Assembly: GCF_000021985.1 (NCBI RefSeq)
Contig: NC_011901.1
Coordinates: forward strand, 434,001 to 498,000
Direction of reading: 5' to 3'
Length of the DNA stretch: 64,000 nt
DNA from: Thioalkalivibrio sulfidiphilus HL-EbGr7
GTDB lineage: Bacteria > Pseudomonadota > Gammaproteobacteria > Ectothiorhodospirales > Ectothiorhodospiraceae
Shown here piece after piece: positions 1 to 7,861 of this stretch. The notes below the pieces were generated by a model. It was not told where the DNA came from and did no database searches. It saw only the letters and a list, made by a program, of their open reading frames with translations. The first letter of the stretch is position 1, and each line of letters opens with the position of its first letter. The position numbers and the translations under genes are program-made.

Positions 1-318
1 CCAGCCCATCAGGGCCTCCAGCACCGCATCGATGATCGGCCCGGCCTGCTCGCGCGTGCCCGAGCCGCCCTTGATGTCGCGCGCGGAACGCACGGCCACC
101 ACCGTCCACCAGATCTGTTCGATCTCCTGGATCTTCCCCTGGCCCTGGTCCTGCGTGGGGCGATAGCCGCGATAGATCAGGTGCACCGCCGGCGTCACCT
201 GCGCACGTTCCTCGACGCCCGCGAGATCCGCAGCGGTCAGCACATGTACGCCGGCGGGCAAATGCGCCTTCAATCGGGCCTCGATGAGCGGTTCCAGTGC
301 GAGGAAGTGGCCGGTCAT
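1..318 (-). CDS. Mu gp37-like phage tail terminator/completion protein (partial)
   Basis: The gene starts at an ATG at 318 and runs off the left edge of the window, so only the first 106 codons are visible. The start overlaps the stop of the upstream gene as ATGA, which indicates translational coupling in a leftward late operon. The visible protein begins MTGHFLALEP and has an internal stretch IEQIWWTVVAVRS. Length, position after the gp36-like and fiber-adaptor genes and general pattern resemble Mu gp37-like (DUF1834-type) proteins. That assignment is inferred from synteny and weak similarity, not from a diagnostic motif. Confidence 0.5.
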   Translation of the reverse strand, partial: MTGHFLALEPLIEARLKAHLPAGVHVLTAADLAGVEERAQVTPAVHLIYRGYRPTQDQGQGKIQEIEQIWWTVVAVRSARDIKGGSGTREQAGPIIDAVLEALMGW

Positions 319-617
319 CGCTCCCTCACCTGAATCAGAATCGATCGTTCATCGCGCTTATCCGTTGCAGCGTCATCTACTCGGCATGTCACTCGATACC
401 TGCGACCGTGCTCGCCACCCGAGATCCAGGCCACCGCCACGGTGCGCCCATCTATGTTCTGCACGGACTGCTCCGCAGACGTGATGCCCTCGGGAAGTTG
501 CCAGCTGAATGACGGGGACGTGATGCCCTCGCGGACCAGCCAGTCGGTCCAGTCAATCCCGAATGGCAGCACTGCATCGGGGTCCTTGACGAAGTCACGT
601 GGAGTGATGCGGCTCAT
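315..617 (-). CDS. Phage fiber-tail adaptor-like protein
   Basis: A 100-residue protein beginning MSRITPRDFVKDP. It shows the pattern of small phage 'fiber-tail adaptor' proteins: an N-terminal DxxDW-type segment (GIDWTDWL), a central beta-rich part with VAWISGG, and a C-terminal DERSILIQV strand. Such proteins are about 100 residues long and sit among head-tail connector genes. It lies in the leftward structural operon, 17 nt after the 635-1006 gene, and overlaps the gp37-like gene by ATGA. The family call rests on remembered pattern and context. Confidence 0.55.
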   Translation of the reverse strand: MSRITPRDFVKDPDAVLPFGIDWTDWLVREGITSPSFSWQLPEGITSAEQSVQNIDGRTVAVAWISGGEHGRRYRVTCRVDDAATDKRDERSILIQVRER

Positions 618-634
618 CGCTCAACCATCACCCC

Positions 635-1006
635 TTACGCCGGCGCCACCGGGTCGGCCACCTCGATCGCCCAGGCCGGCACCGTCACCGTCCCGCCCTC
701 GGTCAGGACCTGCGGTGTGCACACCGTGGCGTAGAGCAGGCGCGTGGCATCGATCAGCACCACGTGGTCCGCCTCGCCGGAATCAGTGATCGAGAGATCC
801 GCCTGCTGTGCCACCGTCACCTTGCGCCCCGAGACGTCGCCCGTCGCTTTGGTGAAATCGGCACCGGTCAGCGACTCGGAGGCCAGGGCGCTGGCGAGCG
901 CCGCGGCCCGGTCGATGGGCTGGCCCACGCACACCAGGAGCTGTGTGGCCTCGGCAGCGCGGTCGAGCGTGCCGTCCAGTACATAATCGTTCGCGAAACG
1001 TGCCAT
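635..1006 (-). CDS. Phage structural-operon protein of unknown function
   Basis: A 123-residue protein starting MARFANDYVL. It is acidic and rich in Ala, Thr and Val, with alternating beta-type segments (KVTVAQQADLSITDS, TVTVPAWAIEV). There is no signal peptide or membrane segment. It lies one base after the stop-to-start junction of the 1008-1253 gene and before the adaptor-like gene, so it is a virion or connector component by context. I do not recognise a named family with certainty. Confidence 0.55.
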   Translation of the reverse strand: MARFANDYVLDGTLDRAAEATQLLVCVGQPIDRAAALASALASESLTGADFTKATGDVSGRKVTVAQQADLSITDSGEADHVVLIDATRLLYATVCTPQVLTEGGTVTVPAWAIEVADPVAPA

Positions 1007-1007
1007 C

Positions 1008-1253
1008 TCAGTGATCCCCCTCGGTCATGCTCACCTGGTGCACGATGTCCTGCACACCCTCCAGCCGTGTGCCTGCCGTGTTGGGCGTGCCGGTCGGCAC
1101 GGCGCCGCTCGGGTCGCTGGCCCAGCCAGCGGCGCAGAAGCGTGCGCGCTGTTCCGTGCTCACCAGCCGTTTTTCCTCGGCGTAATACGCCGAGCCGTCC
1201 CGCGCGCGAAAGTCACGCAGCACGTCGATCCAAACCATCCCACTCTTGTCCAT
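1008..1253 (-). CDS. Small phage structural-operon protein
   Basis: 81 residues from the ATG at 1253, which overlaps the preceding stop as TGATG. A TTG one codon upstream could also serve. The protein begins MDKSGMVWIDVLRDF and contains one Cys and several aromatic residues. It sits directly downstream of the HGHT-repeat tail protein, as is common for short chaperone-like or accessory proteins of tail fibres, but nothing in the sequence proves that role. Confidence 0.5.
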   Translation of the reverse strand: MDKSGMVWIDVLRDFRARDGSAYYAEEKRLVSTEQRARFCAAGWASDPSGAVPTGTPNTAGTRLEGVQDIVHQVSMTEGDH

Positions 1254-2713
1254 CAATGCACCCTCCCGATCCGGTCCTCCGCCTGCACCACGAACAGGCG
1301 GTCCTCCGCCTGCACCACGAAAATCCGATTGCCGAGATCCACCGTCGCCAGCGGATCAAACAGCGCAACCTGCTGCGCGATGTGCGCATGCACCGCGTTA
1401 TCCACCACCAGCACCGCGTCCGTCGGCATCCCGTCGATGGCATCCGAGGTCAGCGCATGCACCGCGCCCGCCACCGCCAGCACGTGCCCCTGCGTCAGCG
1501 CCACCCCTTGCACCGTGTGCCCATGCAGCGCGCTGCCGATCTCCAGCAGCAGCGCCTCCGAGAGCGTCACGCTCTCCACGCGATGCCCGTGCACCGCATC
1601 GCCCACCACCAGGAGGTGCGCCTGGGTCAGTTGCGCATCCTGGGCGAAGTGCCCGTGATGCGCCGCGCCGACGTCGAGCATCGCCTCCGTCGTCACCGCC
1701 GGCGCCGTCGAGGTGTGCCCATGCCAGGCAGCGAGCACATCCAGCAGCCCCGCCTGCGTCAACACGACAGCCGCGGCCGTGTGGCCATGCAGGGCACCGG
1801 CCACGGTCAGCGTGGCCGCCTGGGAAAGAGCAGGCGAACCGGAGGTATGCCCATGCAGCGCCCCCGCCACCGCCAGTACCGCCGCCTGCACCAGATCAGC
1901 GGCTTCGGCCGTATGGCCATGACGCACACCACCCACGGAGAGCACGTGCCCCTGGATCAGTTGGATCTCAGGGGAGCGGAGGGAATGGTAAGCACCGCCG
2001 ACGTCGAGAGCGTCGCCAGGCCCCTCGCCGGGATACACGATGGTGTCTACGTACGCACTGAGGTCCTCGCCGGGATCGTCGCTCACGATAATCTGCCCGA
2101 CGAGCCACGGCGTCTCGGCGTCACCATTGCCCAGCGACAGCTGCACCAGCGGATCGTATGTGCCCGCCGTACCGACCACGACAGTGGGCGCATCGAGCGC
2201 AGGCACAGATGCCCCGAATGGCCAGACCCGGCAGCGCAAACCGTCCGCGAGATCCGGGGTATCGACGGTGATGTCCCAGACGATCTCTATCCAGGTCAGA
2301 CCCGTGGGGATGGGGTAGTTGCGCTCCAAAATGACGCCGAACTCCGCCCACTGGATCTGTATGCGCAGATCGCTACCGATGCGGAATGCGCGAACTCGAC
2401 CGTTGGACTGGGTGGCAGCCCGGATCCCGAATATCTCGGTTGCCGCGTCCTGGACGGGCTCGTAGAGCAGCAGCACACGACCTGCCGGCGCGAGCGTACC
2501 GTGAGGCGGGGTACTGGCTGCCCGCGTGCACCACGTGACGCCAATATCCATCGCGAGTCTGGCCCCCCAGTCGCCACCCGGCGCGGTGATAGCAAACGGT
2601 GAGCACCACGACGGGTCCTGCAGATAGGTGAGATCGGGCGGATGCTCGGTCTCGCCGTGGGTATACACACCGCTGTCCATTACGCCCTGCATGTTGGTCC
2701 AGAGCGTGATCAC
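1253..2713 (-). CDS. Tail fibre/appendage-like protein with nine 22-residue HGHT repeats
   Basis: 486 residues, GTG start at 2713 overlapping the upstream stop as GTGA. The N-terminal half (about 1-250) is beta-rich and Trp-rich, like a lectin/concanavalin-type jelly roll. From about residue 255 to 455 there are nine tandem units of 22 residues with the pattern LTQAxxLxVxxAxHGHTxxxxx. The HGHT core is well kept in the first four units and decays in the last ones (HGHF, HGHR, HALT, HAHI). The C-terminus repeats the nine-residue unit FVVQAEDRL/I. Similar HGHT/LTQ repeats occur in phage tail proteins, so a surface appendage role is likely. Confidence 0.65.
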   Translation of the reverse strand: MITLWTNMQGVMDSGVYTHGETEHPPDLTYLQDPSWCSPFAITAPGGDWGARLAMDIGVTWCTRAASTPPHGTLAPAGRVLLLYEPVQDAATEIFGIRAATQSNGRVRAFRIGSDLRIQIQWAEFGVILERNYPIPTGLTWIEIVWDITVDTPDLADGLRCRVWPFGASVPALDAPTVVVGTAGTYDPLVQLSLGNGDAETPWLVGQIIVSDDPGEDLSAYVDTIVYPGEGPGDALDVGGAYHSLRSPEIQLIQGHVLSVGGVRHGHTAEAADLVQAAVLAVAGALHGHTSGSPALSQAATLTVAGALHGHTAAAVVLTQAGLLDVLAAWHGHTSTAPAVTTEAMLDVGAAHHGHFAQDAQLTQAHLLVVGDAVHGHRVESVTLSEALLLEIGSALHGHTVQGVALTQGHVLAVAGAVHALTSDAIDGMPTDAVLVVDNAVHAHIAQQVALFDPLATVDLGNRIFVVQAEDRLFVVQAEDRIGRVH

Positions 2714-2916
2714 AAGCAGCGGTCCCTGATATCGAATGCGTCCGCCAGCAGGGGGCGGAAGGCCCGGCGCTCAGCCTCTGTGGCAGGCCGCTGCGCCCCT
2801 GCCAGCTCACACCCCACCCGCTTGCACCGCACCGAGCAATAGATCCGTTGCGGAGCGCAATCCGGCGGCAGCGGATCGTGGCACACGATGCAGGTGACGG
2901 ACCTCACTACGATCAC
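2710..2916 (-). CDS. Small zinc-finger-like phage protein
   Basis: 68 residues from a GTG at 2916 that overlaps the stop of the preceding gene as GTGA. Longer in-frame starts exist upstream but would lie inside the Fn3 gene. The sequence has a Cys cluster: CIVC near the N-terminus, then YCSVRCKRVGC about 15 residues later, suggesting a treble-clef or rubredoxin-like zinc site. Its function is unknown. It lies between the Fn3-domain gene and the HGHT tail gene in the leftward operon. Confidence 0.5.
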   Translation of the reverse strand: MIVVRSVTCIVCHDPLPPDCAPQRIYCSVRCKRVGCELAGAQRPATEAERRAFRPLLADAFDIRDRCL

Positions 2917-3320
2917 TGCACCCGAATAATCAGCAACTGCGTCGGCGATCCCGGCGATGCCGGCTCCCAACTGAACGCAGCCACATTGCTCGGACCGCTC
3001 TCGCGCCCCTGCGTGTCCGTCGCAGTCATCACGCACCAGTAGTCCCCGTAGCCGTGGCCGAACACGTCGGTCATGTCCGCCACGTGAGTGCCGTCGCCAG
3101 TCATCCCAGGGATCTGGTAGCCGCCCTCAAAGGGCCCAGCCTCGTCTGCCGCGCAGCGCAGCGTGTAGTGGCTGATCTCGGTCGCCGGATCCATCGGCAT
3201 GCCGTCCAGGCGCTGCGTGGGTGGATCCCAGGTGACCGTGACCTCGAGCGGATCGAGCTCCTGGGCAACGGCGGACCCGAGGGCAAACAGGCACAGCAGG
3301 GCAGTCAGTATGTGTCGCAT
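2913..3320 (-). CDS. Secreted fibronectin type III-like protein in the phage structural operon
   Basis: 135 residues from the ATG at 3320. That start overlaps the stop of the gp36-like gene as ATGA and has a GGGAGA ribosome site. The N-terminus (MRHILTALL...SAVAQ) is a clear signal peptide of about 20 residues. The mature part is one Fn3-type domain (VTVTWDPP, HYTLRC, YWCVMTATDTQGRESGPSN). A secreted protein is unusual inside a head-tail operon. It may be a moron or act in the periplasm or on the cell surface. Confidence 0.65.
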   Translation of the reverse strand: MRHILTALLCLFALGSAVAQELDPLEVTVTWDPPTQRLDGMPMDPATEISHYTLRCAADEAGPFEGGYQIPGMTGDGTHVADMTDVFGHGYGDYWCVMTATDTQGRESGPSNVAAFSWEPASPGSPTQLLIIRVQ

Positions 3321-3733
3321 CAGAATTTCTCCCAATTGAATTGACTGGCTCCACCGCGCACTACTGCGCGTCCAGCGGGTGTGGCGGTGGCGGTGTCCTG
3401 CACGCCGAGGCTCGCTGCGCCCTGCGAGAGATCGCGCAGCCACTTCACCTGGCGCTCGTATCGCTTCTCCACTTCCTCCGGTGCATGCGCGCCGTAGAGG
3501 TTGTATCGGGCAATGTCTGCGGCGGCCTGGGGGAGGTTGGAGCCCTGCACCAGGTCGACGGCCAGGGGAAGCACGTAGCGCGGCGCCAGATAGGAATCCA
3601 CCAGGGCCTCGGCGTCGGCGATGGCTCTGGCGAGCACTTCCTCGTCCACGATGCCCTGGCGATGGCGATCGGTGAGCTGGATCAGCTCGGCCTCGCCATA
3701 TCGCTGGATCAGGTCATCGCGGTCCGTGTACAT
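3320..3733 (-). CDS. Mu gp36-like head-tail connector (DUF1320)
   Basis: 137 residues. The N-terminus MYTDRDDLIQRYGEAELIQLTDR is the hallmark of the DUF1320/Mu gp36 family, followed by DAEALVDSYLAPRYVLPL and the helix AAADIARYNLYG. Family members are about 140 residues long and act at the head-tail connector. The gene lies between the gp35-like gene (stop at 3738) and the Fn3 gene (ATGA overlap), in the same order as Mu-like phages. Confidence 0.85.
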   Translation of the reverse strand: MYTDRDDLIQRYGEAELIQLTDRHRQGIVDEEVLARAIADAEALVDSYLAPRYVLPLAVDLVQGSNLPQAAADIARYNLYGAHAPEEVEKRYERQVKWLRDLSQGAASLGVQDTATATPAGRAVVRGGASQFNWEKF

Positions 3734-3737
3734 GAGC

Positions 3738-4148
3738 TCAGACGGTCAGCCCGTCCTTGTGGGCCGCCAGGGTGGCCTTGCCGATGCCCTGCACGCGGGT
3801 GAGATGATCCACGCTTTCGAAGGGCCCGTGCTCCTCGCGATAGGCCACGATCCGGGCAGCCACGCCATCGCCCACACCGGAGATCGCGGAGGCCAACTCT
3901 TCGGGGGTGGCGGTGTTGATGTTCACGGCGCCCTGCGGGGGCGATCCCTCGCCTGTGTTCGTGCTGTCATCCTGACCTCCCGCCGGCCTGGTCATCGTCG
4001 CGGTGTTATGCAGGGGCGCGATGGCACTCAGCGCCAGGAGGGGGGCGGCATGCTTTTCGTCCAGGGCCACGAGGACCTCGTTCGCGGGATCCGGGCGGTA
4101 TAGCACACCGTTGTGTCTTAGCGGGGTCTTGACCAGGTACTCACGCAT
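3738..4148 (-). CDS. Mu gp35-like protein with C-terminal helix-hairpin-helix domain
   Basis: 136 residues from the ATG at 4148 with a GGAGAG ribosome site. The N-terminal part (LVKTPLRHNGVLYRPD) resembles the small Mu gp35/FluMu gp35 proteins that follow the capsid gene. The C-terminal third (VNINTATPEELASAISGVG... VQGIGKATLAAHKDGL) is a ComEA-type double helix-hairpin-helix, a DNA- or protein-binding fold. The fusion is notable. Position just downstream of the major capsid gene supports a head-completion role. Confidence 0.7.
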   Translation of the reverse strand: MREYLVKTPLRHNGVLYRPDPANEVLVALDEKHAAPLLALSAIAPLHNTATMTRPAGGQDDSTNTGEGSPPQGAVNINTATPEELASAISGVGDGVAARIVAYREEHGPFESVDHLTRVQGIGKATLAAHKDGLTV

Positions 4149-4167
4149 CGTTTCGCTCTCCAATAAA

Positions 4168-4187
4168 GCGGGGCCTCTCGGCCCCGC
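4168..4187 (-). terminator. Intrinsic terminator-like hairpin after the capsid gene
   Basis: Perfect 8-bp stem GCGGGGCC/GGCCCCGC with a 4-nt loop. On the minus strand it is followed by TTTATT. It lies in the 66-nt gap between the capsid stop (4215) and the next start (4148), so it probably lowers read-through after the most highly expressed virion gene. Confidence 0.6.
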
Positions 4188-4214
4188 TCTCATCTCGGCT
4201 GGGGGCGCGCCGGA

Positions 4215-5150
4215 TCAGGCCGCGTTGCGGATCAGGAATCCGGCCAGCCCGGCGGCCATCACGGGGTCCACCTCGTCGGTCACCGGATAGATCCAGCTCT
4301 TGGCGTTGCGGTCCTGGTAGGGCTGCTCGACGATGGGGAAGTTGCGCAGCCGATAGGTGTAGCCGTAGCTGGGCAGACCCATGTCGGCGAGAGAGCCTAC
4401 CTCGGTGTAGGCCACGATCACGTCGCCGCCCCACACGTCCACCAGGTCGCCATCGTCCTCGGCATATACCGCATCGCCGACCACCACGCGCTGCAGGTTC
4501 CACAGGCTGGCCAGCATCTCCGGGGTGATGGAATCGCGCCCGGTGTACTTGATGCGGTCGATGATCTTCGGGTGGTTGCGCACGGCGTCGAAGGCCTTGC
4601 CGGAGAGCAGCGCGGTATTCGGGCGGCGGCCGATGGTCGAGCGCACCGCGGAGCGCGCCGCGTCGATATCGCCGGTCGGATCGCTGTTGTCGTGGTCGCT
4701 CCACTGATCGGTGCCGGATAGCGTGACCTTGTGGTCGTTGTCGTAGCTGGCCTCGTCGCGCGCGATATCCGCCCGTGCCTTCTCCAGGCGCAGATCGATG
4801 ATGTTCTGCGTCTTGCGGATCGCCACGGTGGCCATGTCGATGTTTGGCACCGCGTTGGCGTCTTCCATGATCTCGAACGGCACCTGGCCTTCCAGCGCGT
4901 GCTGCTCCAGGCTGTAGGGGTCGCCCTGGTAGCCGTAGTTCACACGCTTGGTGTTGGCGCCCGGGGCGCGGCCGGTGGCGTAGAGTTTGAAGTCCTCCTT
5001 GCCGAACTGGATGATCTTGCCGCCGCGCTGCTCCACCGGCACCACCGGAAAGAGCGCCTCGCCAACGAAGTCCGCGTTCTTGTGGCCCTGGGCCACCTGG
5101 GTCAGGATGGGATCGATCACCCGGGCCTGACGGGGGGTCATCTGAGGCAT
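4215..5150 (-). CDS. Phage major capsid protein
   Basis: 311 residues, beginning MPQMTPRQARVIDPILTQVAQG. The N-terminal 'built around a virion assembly' pattern (FVGEALFPVVPVEQRGGKIIQFGKEDF) and the C-terminal region with YTYRLRNFPIVEQPY match the phage major capsid proteins found next to DUF2190 decoration genes. It follows the protease/scaffold and decoration genes and is followed by a terminator hairpin, as expected for the most abundant virion protein. It likely has the HK97 fold, though that is inferred. Confidence 0.8.
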   Translation of the reverse strand: MPQMTPRQARVIDPILTQVAQGHKNADFVGEALFPVVPVEQRGGKIIQFGKEDFKLYATGRAPGANTKRVNYGYQGDPYSLEQHALEGQVPFEIMEDANAVPNIDMATVAIRKTQNIIDLRLEKARADIARDEASYDNDHKVTLSGTDQWSDHDNSDPTGDIDAARSAVRSTIGRRPNTALLSGKAFDAVRNHPKIIDRIKYTGRDSITPEMLASLWNLQRVVVGDAVYAEDDGDLVDVWGGDVIVAYTEVGSLADMGLPSYGYTYRLRNFPIVEQPYQDRNAKSWIYPVTDEVDPVMAAGLAGFLIRNAA

Positions 5151-5184
5151 GGTCTAAGTCTCCTTGGGTCTCGCGACGCGCGCG

Positions 5185-5523
5185 TCAGTTGGGGATCAGG
5201 ACGATCTCGATGAGATCACCGTCGGCGCCGGCGGCCTCCAGGGCCCGCCCGACCTTCTCGCCGGCGGCCAGCGTGATGGCCTTGCCGTCGGAGCCCACCT
5301 GCACGGCCGCGCCGGCCGTGATGGCGGCGCCCGCGGTCACGCGGGTGGTGCCCAGCACGTCGACCGGCGTCATGTCGCCGGTATCTGCCTCGGAGCGGGT
5401 CACGCCCAGGGCGTTGCCACCAGCGCTTGCGACCGCACCGGCGGCGGTCACGAAGCGGTGCGGCGACAGGGCCGCCGCGGCGGCGATGGAAAGCGTCAGG
5501 ATGGCGATGTTCTGGCTCGGCAT
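5185..5523 (-). CDS. Capsid decoration protein (DUF2190 family)
   Basis: 112 residues starting MPSQNIAILTL. The sequence is small-residue rich with the DUF2190 pattern: AAGAVASAGGNALGVTR, then ITAGAAVQVGSDGKAI, then GRALEAAGADGDLIEIVLI. These proteins coat or cement capsids and lie between protease and capsid genes in many Mu-like phages, exactly as here (34 nt before the capsid start). Confidence 0.8.
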   Translation of the reverse strand: MPSQNIAILTLSIAAAAALSPHRFVTAAGAVASAGGNALGVTRSEADTGDMTPVDVLGTTRVTAGAAITAGAAVQVGSDGKAITLAAGEKVGRALEAAGADGDLIEIVLIPN

Positions 5524-5533
5524 GGTGTGCTCC

Positions 5534-6703
5534 TCAGCTCTCGTTCACGGCGCGCACGGCCGTGATGTAGTCCGCGCCCGGGTGGGCCTTCTGGTAATCC
5601 AGCGCCTTGCGGTGCAGTTCGAGCTGGTCGCCGTCCACCGCGTAGCCCTGGGGCGCGTTGAAGCTGGCGGCCTGATCCGGCGCGCCCCCGGGGCCCTCCC
5701 GGCCGTCCTCGCCGAGACTCACCTGCTTCGGCAGCCGGCCGACGAACTCCCGGAACCAGTCGAGCGGCGCCTTCTTCTCGGTGCGCGCCTGGTCGCCCTC
5801 ACCACTGGAGAACTCGAACGTCTCATCCGGCAGCGCCAGCATGAACTCCGCCGCCCCCTCGGCCTGGGCCGGCGTCAGCCGGCCGGCATCCACGTGGGCG
5901 CGCAGCTCGGTCTCGTAGGCTGCGCGCAGCCGCCCCGTTCGCTCCTGGCTGAGCTGGTCGTTGAGCTCGGTCTCACGCCGGGCGAACTCCGCCGCGGCTT
6001 CCTCCCGCGCCTCCCGTCGGGCGCGCTCGATATCTTCCTGGGTAGGCATGTCCAGGTCTCCTGTCTGTGACTGTGCGAATGCAGGGGTGGGTTCGTCCTC
6101 CGGGCCGATGCTCTGTTCCAGCGCCGAATCCGCGTGCTCCTTCAGGGCGTCGAGCTCCCCCTCGGGCATGACACGATCCGCCGCCTCGGCGCCGAAGTGC
6201 TCAATGAGAAAGTCGCGCATGCGCCGCATCAGGCGCGCCATCACGGACGGTGTGTACCAGTCGGCCGCGTAATCGTGGTACTCACCCTCGGGCTCCTGGT
6301 AGTTGAGCGCTGCCAAACCGGAGACGGCCGGCGGGGCTGCGCCCAGAAAGCCCACGTGCAGCAGACGCCAACCCTCGGGAGAGGGGGCGACTCGGATCGA
6401 ACGCTTGCGGTAGCGCCCGGCCTCCACGGCGGCGGCGAACTCGTTGGCGACGTCCTTGAAGCGGGCAAGCAGACGCCCGCCCTCGCGCTTCAGGGCGGCG
6501 GTCCAGCCGTAGGCGGGATCATTCGTCTTGGGGTGGCCGATGACGATCGGCGCGGCATCAGCTTCGGAATGGTTGCGGACGATCTGGTCGAGATCATCCT
6601 CTGTCCAGGTGCGCGTGTTCCCCGCCGCATCGGTGTGCTCGCCGGCGCGAAACACCTCGATCCAGTCGTTGAACCCACGGAAGGCTTGAGTGCGTGTCGG
6701 CAT
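5534..6703 (-). CDS. Mu I-like prohead protease/scaffold
   Basis: 389 residues from the ATG at 6703; an upstream in-frame ATG at 6712 is also possible. The N-terminal part (FRAGEHTDAAGNTRTWTEDD, APIVIGHPKTNDPAYGW) is the Mu-type phage protease I domain. The middle is a charged, coiled-coil region (DIERARREAREEAAAEFARRE), typical of the overlapping scaffold Z. The C-terminus ends YITAVRAVNES. It heads the leftward late operon. The ATG at 6703 is preferred because its spacing to the shared late box (6736-6755) equals that of the lysis operon. Confidence 0.85.
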   Translation of the reverse strand: MPTRTQAFRGFNDWIEVFRAGEHTDAAGNTRTWTEDDLDQIVRNHSEADAAPIVIGHPKTNDPAYGWTAALKREGGRLLARFKDVANEFAAAVEAGRYRKRSIRVAPSPEGWRLLHVGFLGAAPPAVSGLAALNYQEPEGEYHDYAADWYTPSVMARLMRRMRDFLIEHFGAEAADRVMPEGELDALKEHADSALEQSIGPEDEPTPAFAQSQTGDLDMPTQEDIERARREAREEAAAEFARRETELNDQLSQERTGRLRAAYETELRAHVDAGRLTPAQAEGAAEFMLALPDETFEFSSGEGDQARTEKKAPLDWFREFVGRLPKQVSLGEDGREGPGGAPDQAASFNAPQGYAVDGDQLELHRKALDYQKAHPGADYITAVRAVNES

Positions 6704-6735
6704 GACACGCACTTTGGGGGAATCAGGCCGGGGGG

Positions 6736-6755
6736 ATCAGCGGGAAATGTTTCCC
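6736..6755 (-). promoter_or_regulatory. Putative Mor/C-activated late promoter (head operon)
   Basis: Read on the minus strand, the box is GGGAAACATTTCCCGCTGAT. An almost identical box in the same orientation relative to its gene lies at 18632-18651. In both cases 32 nt separate the box from the first ATG. A weak -10-like hexamer (CAAAGT here, CATACT there) starts 19 nt after the box and ends 7 nt before the ATG. The dyad centre is about 45 nt upstream of the ATG. This resembles the placement of Mor/C sites at Mu middle and late promoters. Confidence 0.6.
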
Positions 6756-6978
6756 AGTGATGGGAATGCGGATACAGTCATAGCGTGCGACAGACTGGCA
6801 GACCCGTCAATGGCGGTCAGCAAATTGGATGCGCAGGCGCAACCGAATGGTGGGGAATCACGCATTGGTGCGGACCACTCACCCCACCACCACTACCGAA
6901 GCCCTAACGGCCAGCGTAACCGGCGCGAGGTACGAGCGTCCGAGTTGACGCTGATGTTAGATTTTTACTGGAGATTCG

Positions 6979-7227
6979 ATGGATATTGAAAACATCGACG
7001 AAGCCGAGCAACTGATTGAAAAGCTGCGGACAGTGCAGGCTGCAAAGGAAAGTATCAATGCCGCCACAGGGGAGGACGGGGGAAGCTACGAAACGTTCGC
7101 GCTTGTGGAAAAAGACACACATATCGAAATAGAACTGCCAGGACTAAAGGCTGAGGTAATGGAGGCAATCGGATCGGTGCTTAACGAGCAATACGACAAG
7201 ATTACCGCGCGGCTGAGAGAAATCTGA
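6979..7227 (+). CDS. Small acidic protein of unknown function (cargo-type gene)
   Basis: 82 residues with a GGAG ribosome site six bases before the ATG. It begins MDIENIDEAEQLIEKL, is acidic and predicted helical, and ends KITARLREI. It is the only rightward gene between the leftward head operon and the leftward repressor cluster. Its base composition is visibly less GC-rich than its neighbours. These are signs of a moron or cargo gene. I do not recognise a family. Confidence 0.55.
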   Translation: MDIENIDEAEQLIEKLRTVQAAKESINAATGEDGGSYETFALVEKDTHIEIELPGLKAEVMEAIGSVLNEQYDKITARLREI

Positions 7228-7237
7228 CAGCTAAGAC

Positions 7238-7588
7238 TCAAGCGCCTTCCTCAACCAGATAGGGTTCCCCAATCAGCTCTCCATGCTCATCGAACTGGCA
7301 GTGGTATTGATGCGGGATATGGACACCGAGCGCGTTGTAGAGGTCGACGATGCCCAGCACCGATCGGCCGCCGCCGGTGGTGCCGTGCCTGGTTTTGGTG
7401 AACTCGACCTTCGATGGGTATCTGGCCATGCGAATGACGTGTGAATGACAGCTGTCGATGAGCGCCTGCCAACGGGCCTCGTCGGCCGCCTGGGTCCGCG
7501 AGGCCTTGCGTTGGTCCAGGGCATAGTTGACGGCCGCCAGCAATCCGAACGCCACCAGCGCGATCAACACCAATCTCAGGATACCCAT
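7238..7588 (-). CDS. Membrane-anchored protein of unknown function
   Basis: 116 residues from the ATG at 7588, preceded by GGGAGG. Residues about 4-24 (LRLVLIALVAFGLLAAVNYA) form one membrane anchor, followed by a charged stretch and a C-terminal domain with paired Cys/His residues (DSCHSHVIRMARYPSKVEF, HQYHCQFDEHGELIG). The latter resembles small host proteins of unknown function. It is downstream of the repressor on the same strand, so it may be expressed in the lysogen. Confidence 0.55.
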   Translation of the reverse strand: MGILRLVLIALVAFGLLAAVNYALDQRKASRTQAADEARWQALIDSCHSHVIRMARYPSKVEFTKTRHGTTGGGRSVLGIVDLYNALGVHIPHQYHCQFDEHGELIGEPYLVEEGA

Positions 7589-7861
7589 ATCGCCTCCCTG
7601 TCCCTGTAAAGAGAAGATTATCGCCAGATCCGGGCGCATGGCTCTGGCGCCACCCGATTCAAAACCGTTTCAAATCCCCGCATCCGCCCCGATCGCCCCG
7701 CCGGATACCCATGGGGGCGGCCGAGCGCCCCGGAGGGCTCTCAGAGCTTCTGAGGCTGCCTCGTCATTTCGGGGCAAATGTGCGGCTCGCCGCGCATTTG
7801 CATCGGAGAGCCCCATCACCAGGTGCGCCACCTGCACCGCGCGGCCCAGCAACCTTTTCCT

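Noticed and set aside
764-2602. 612-codon plus-strand frame over the tail protein gene
   Set aside because: Antisense reading of the 66-bp repeats; the minus-strand frame has the regular 22-residue protein repeat and coupled starts.
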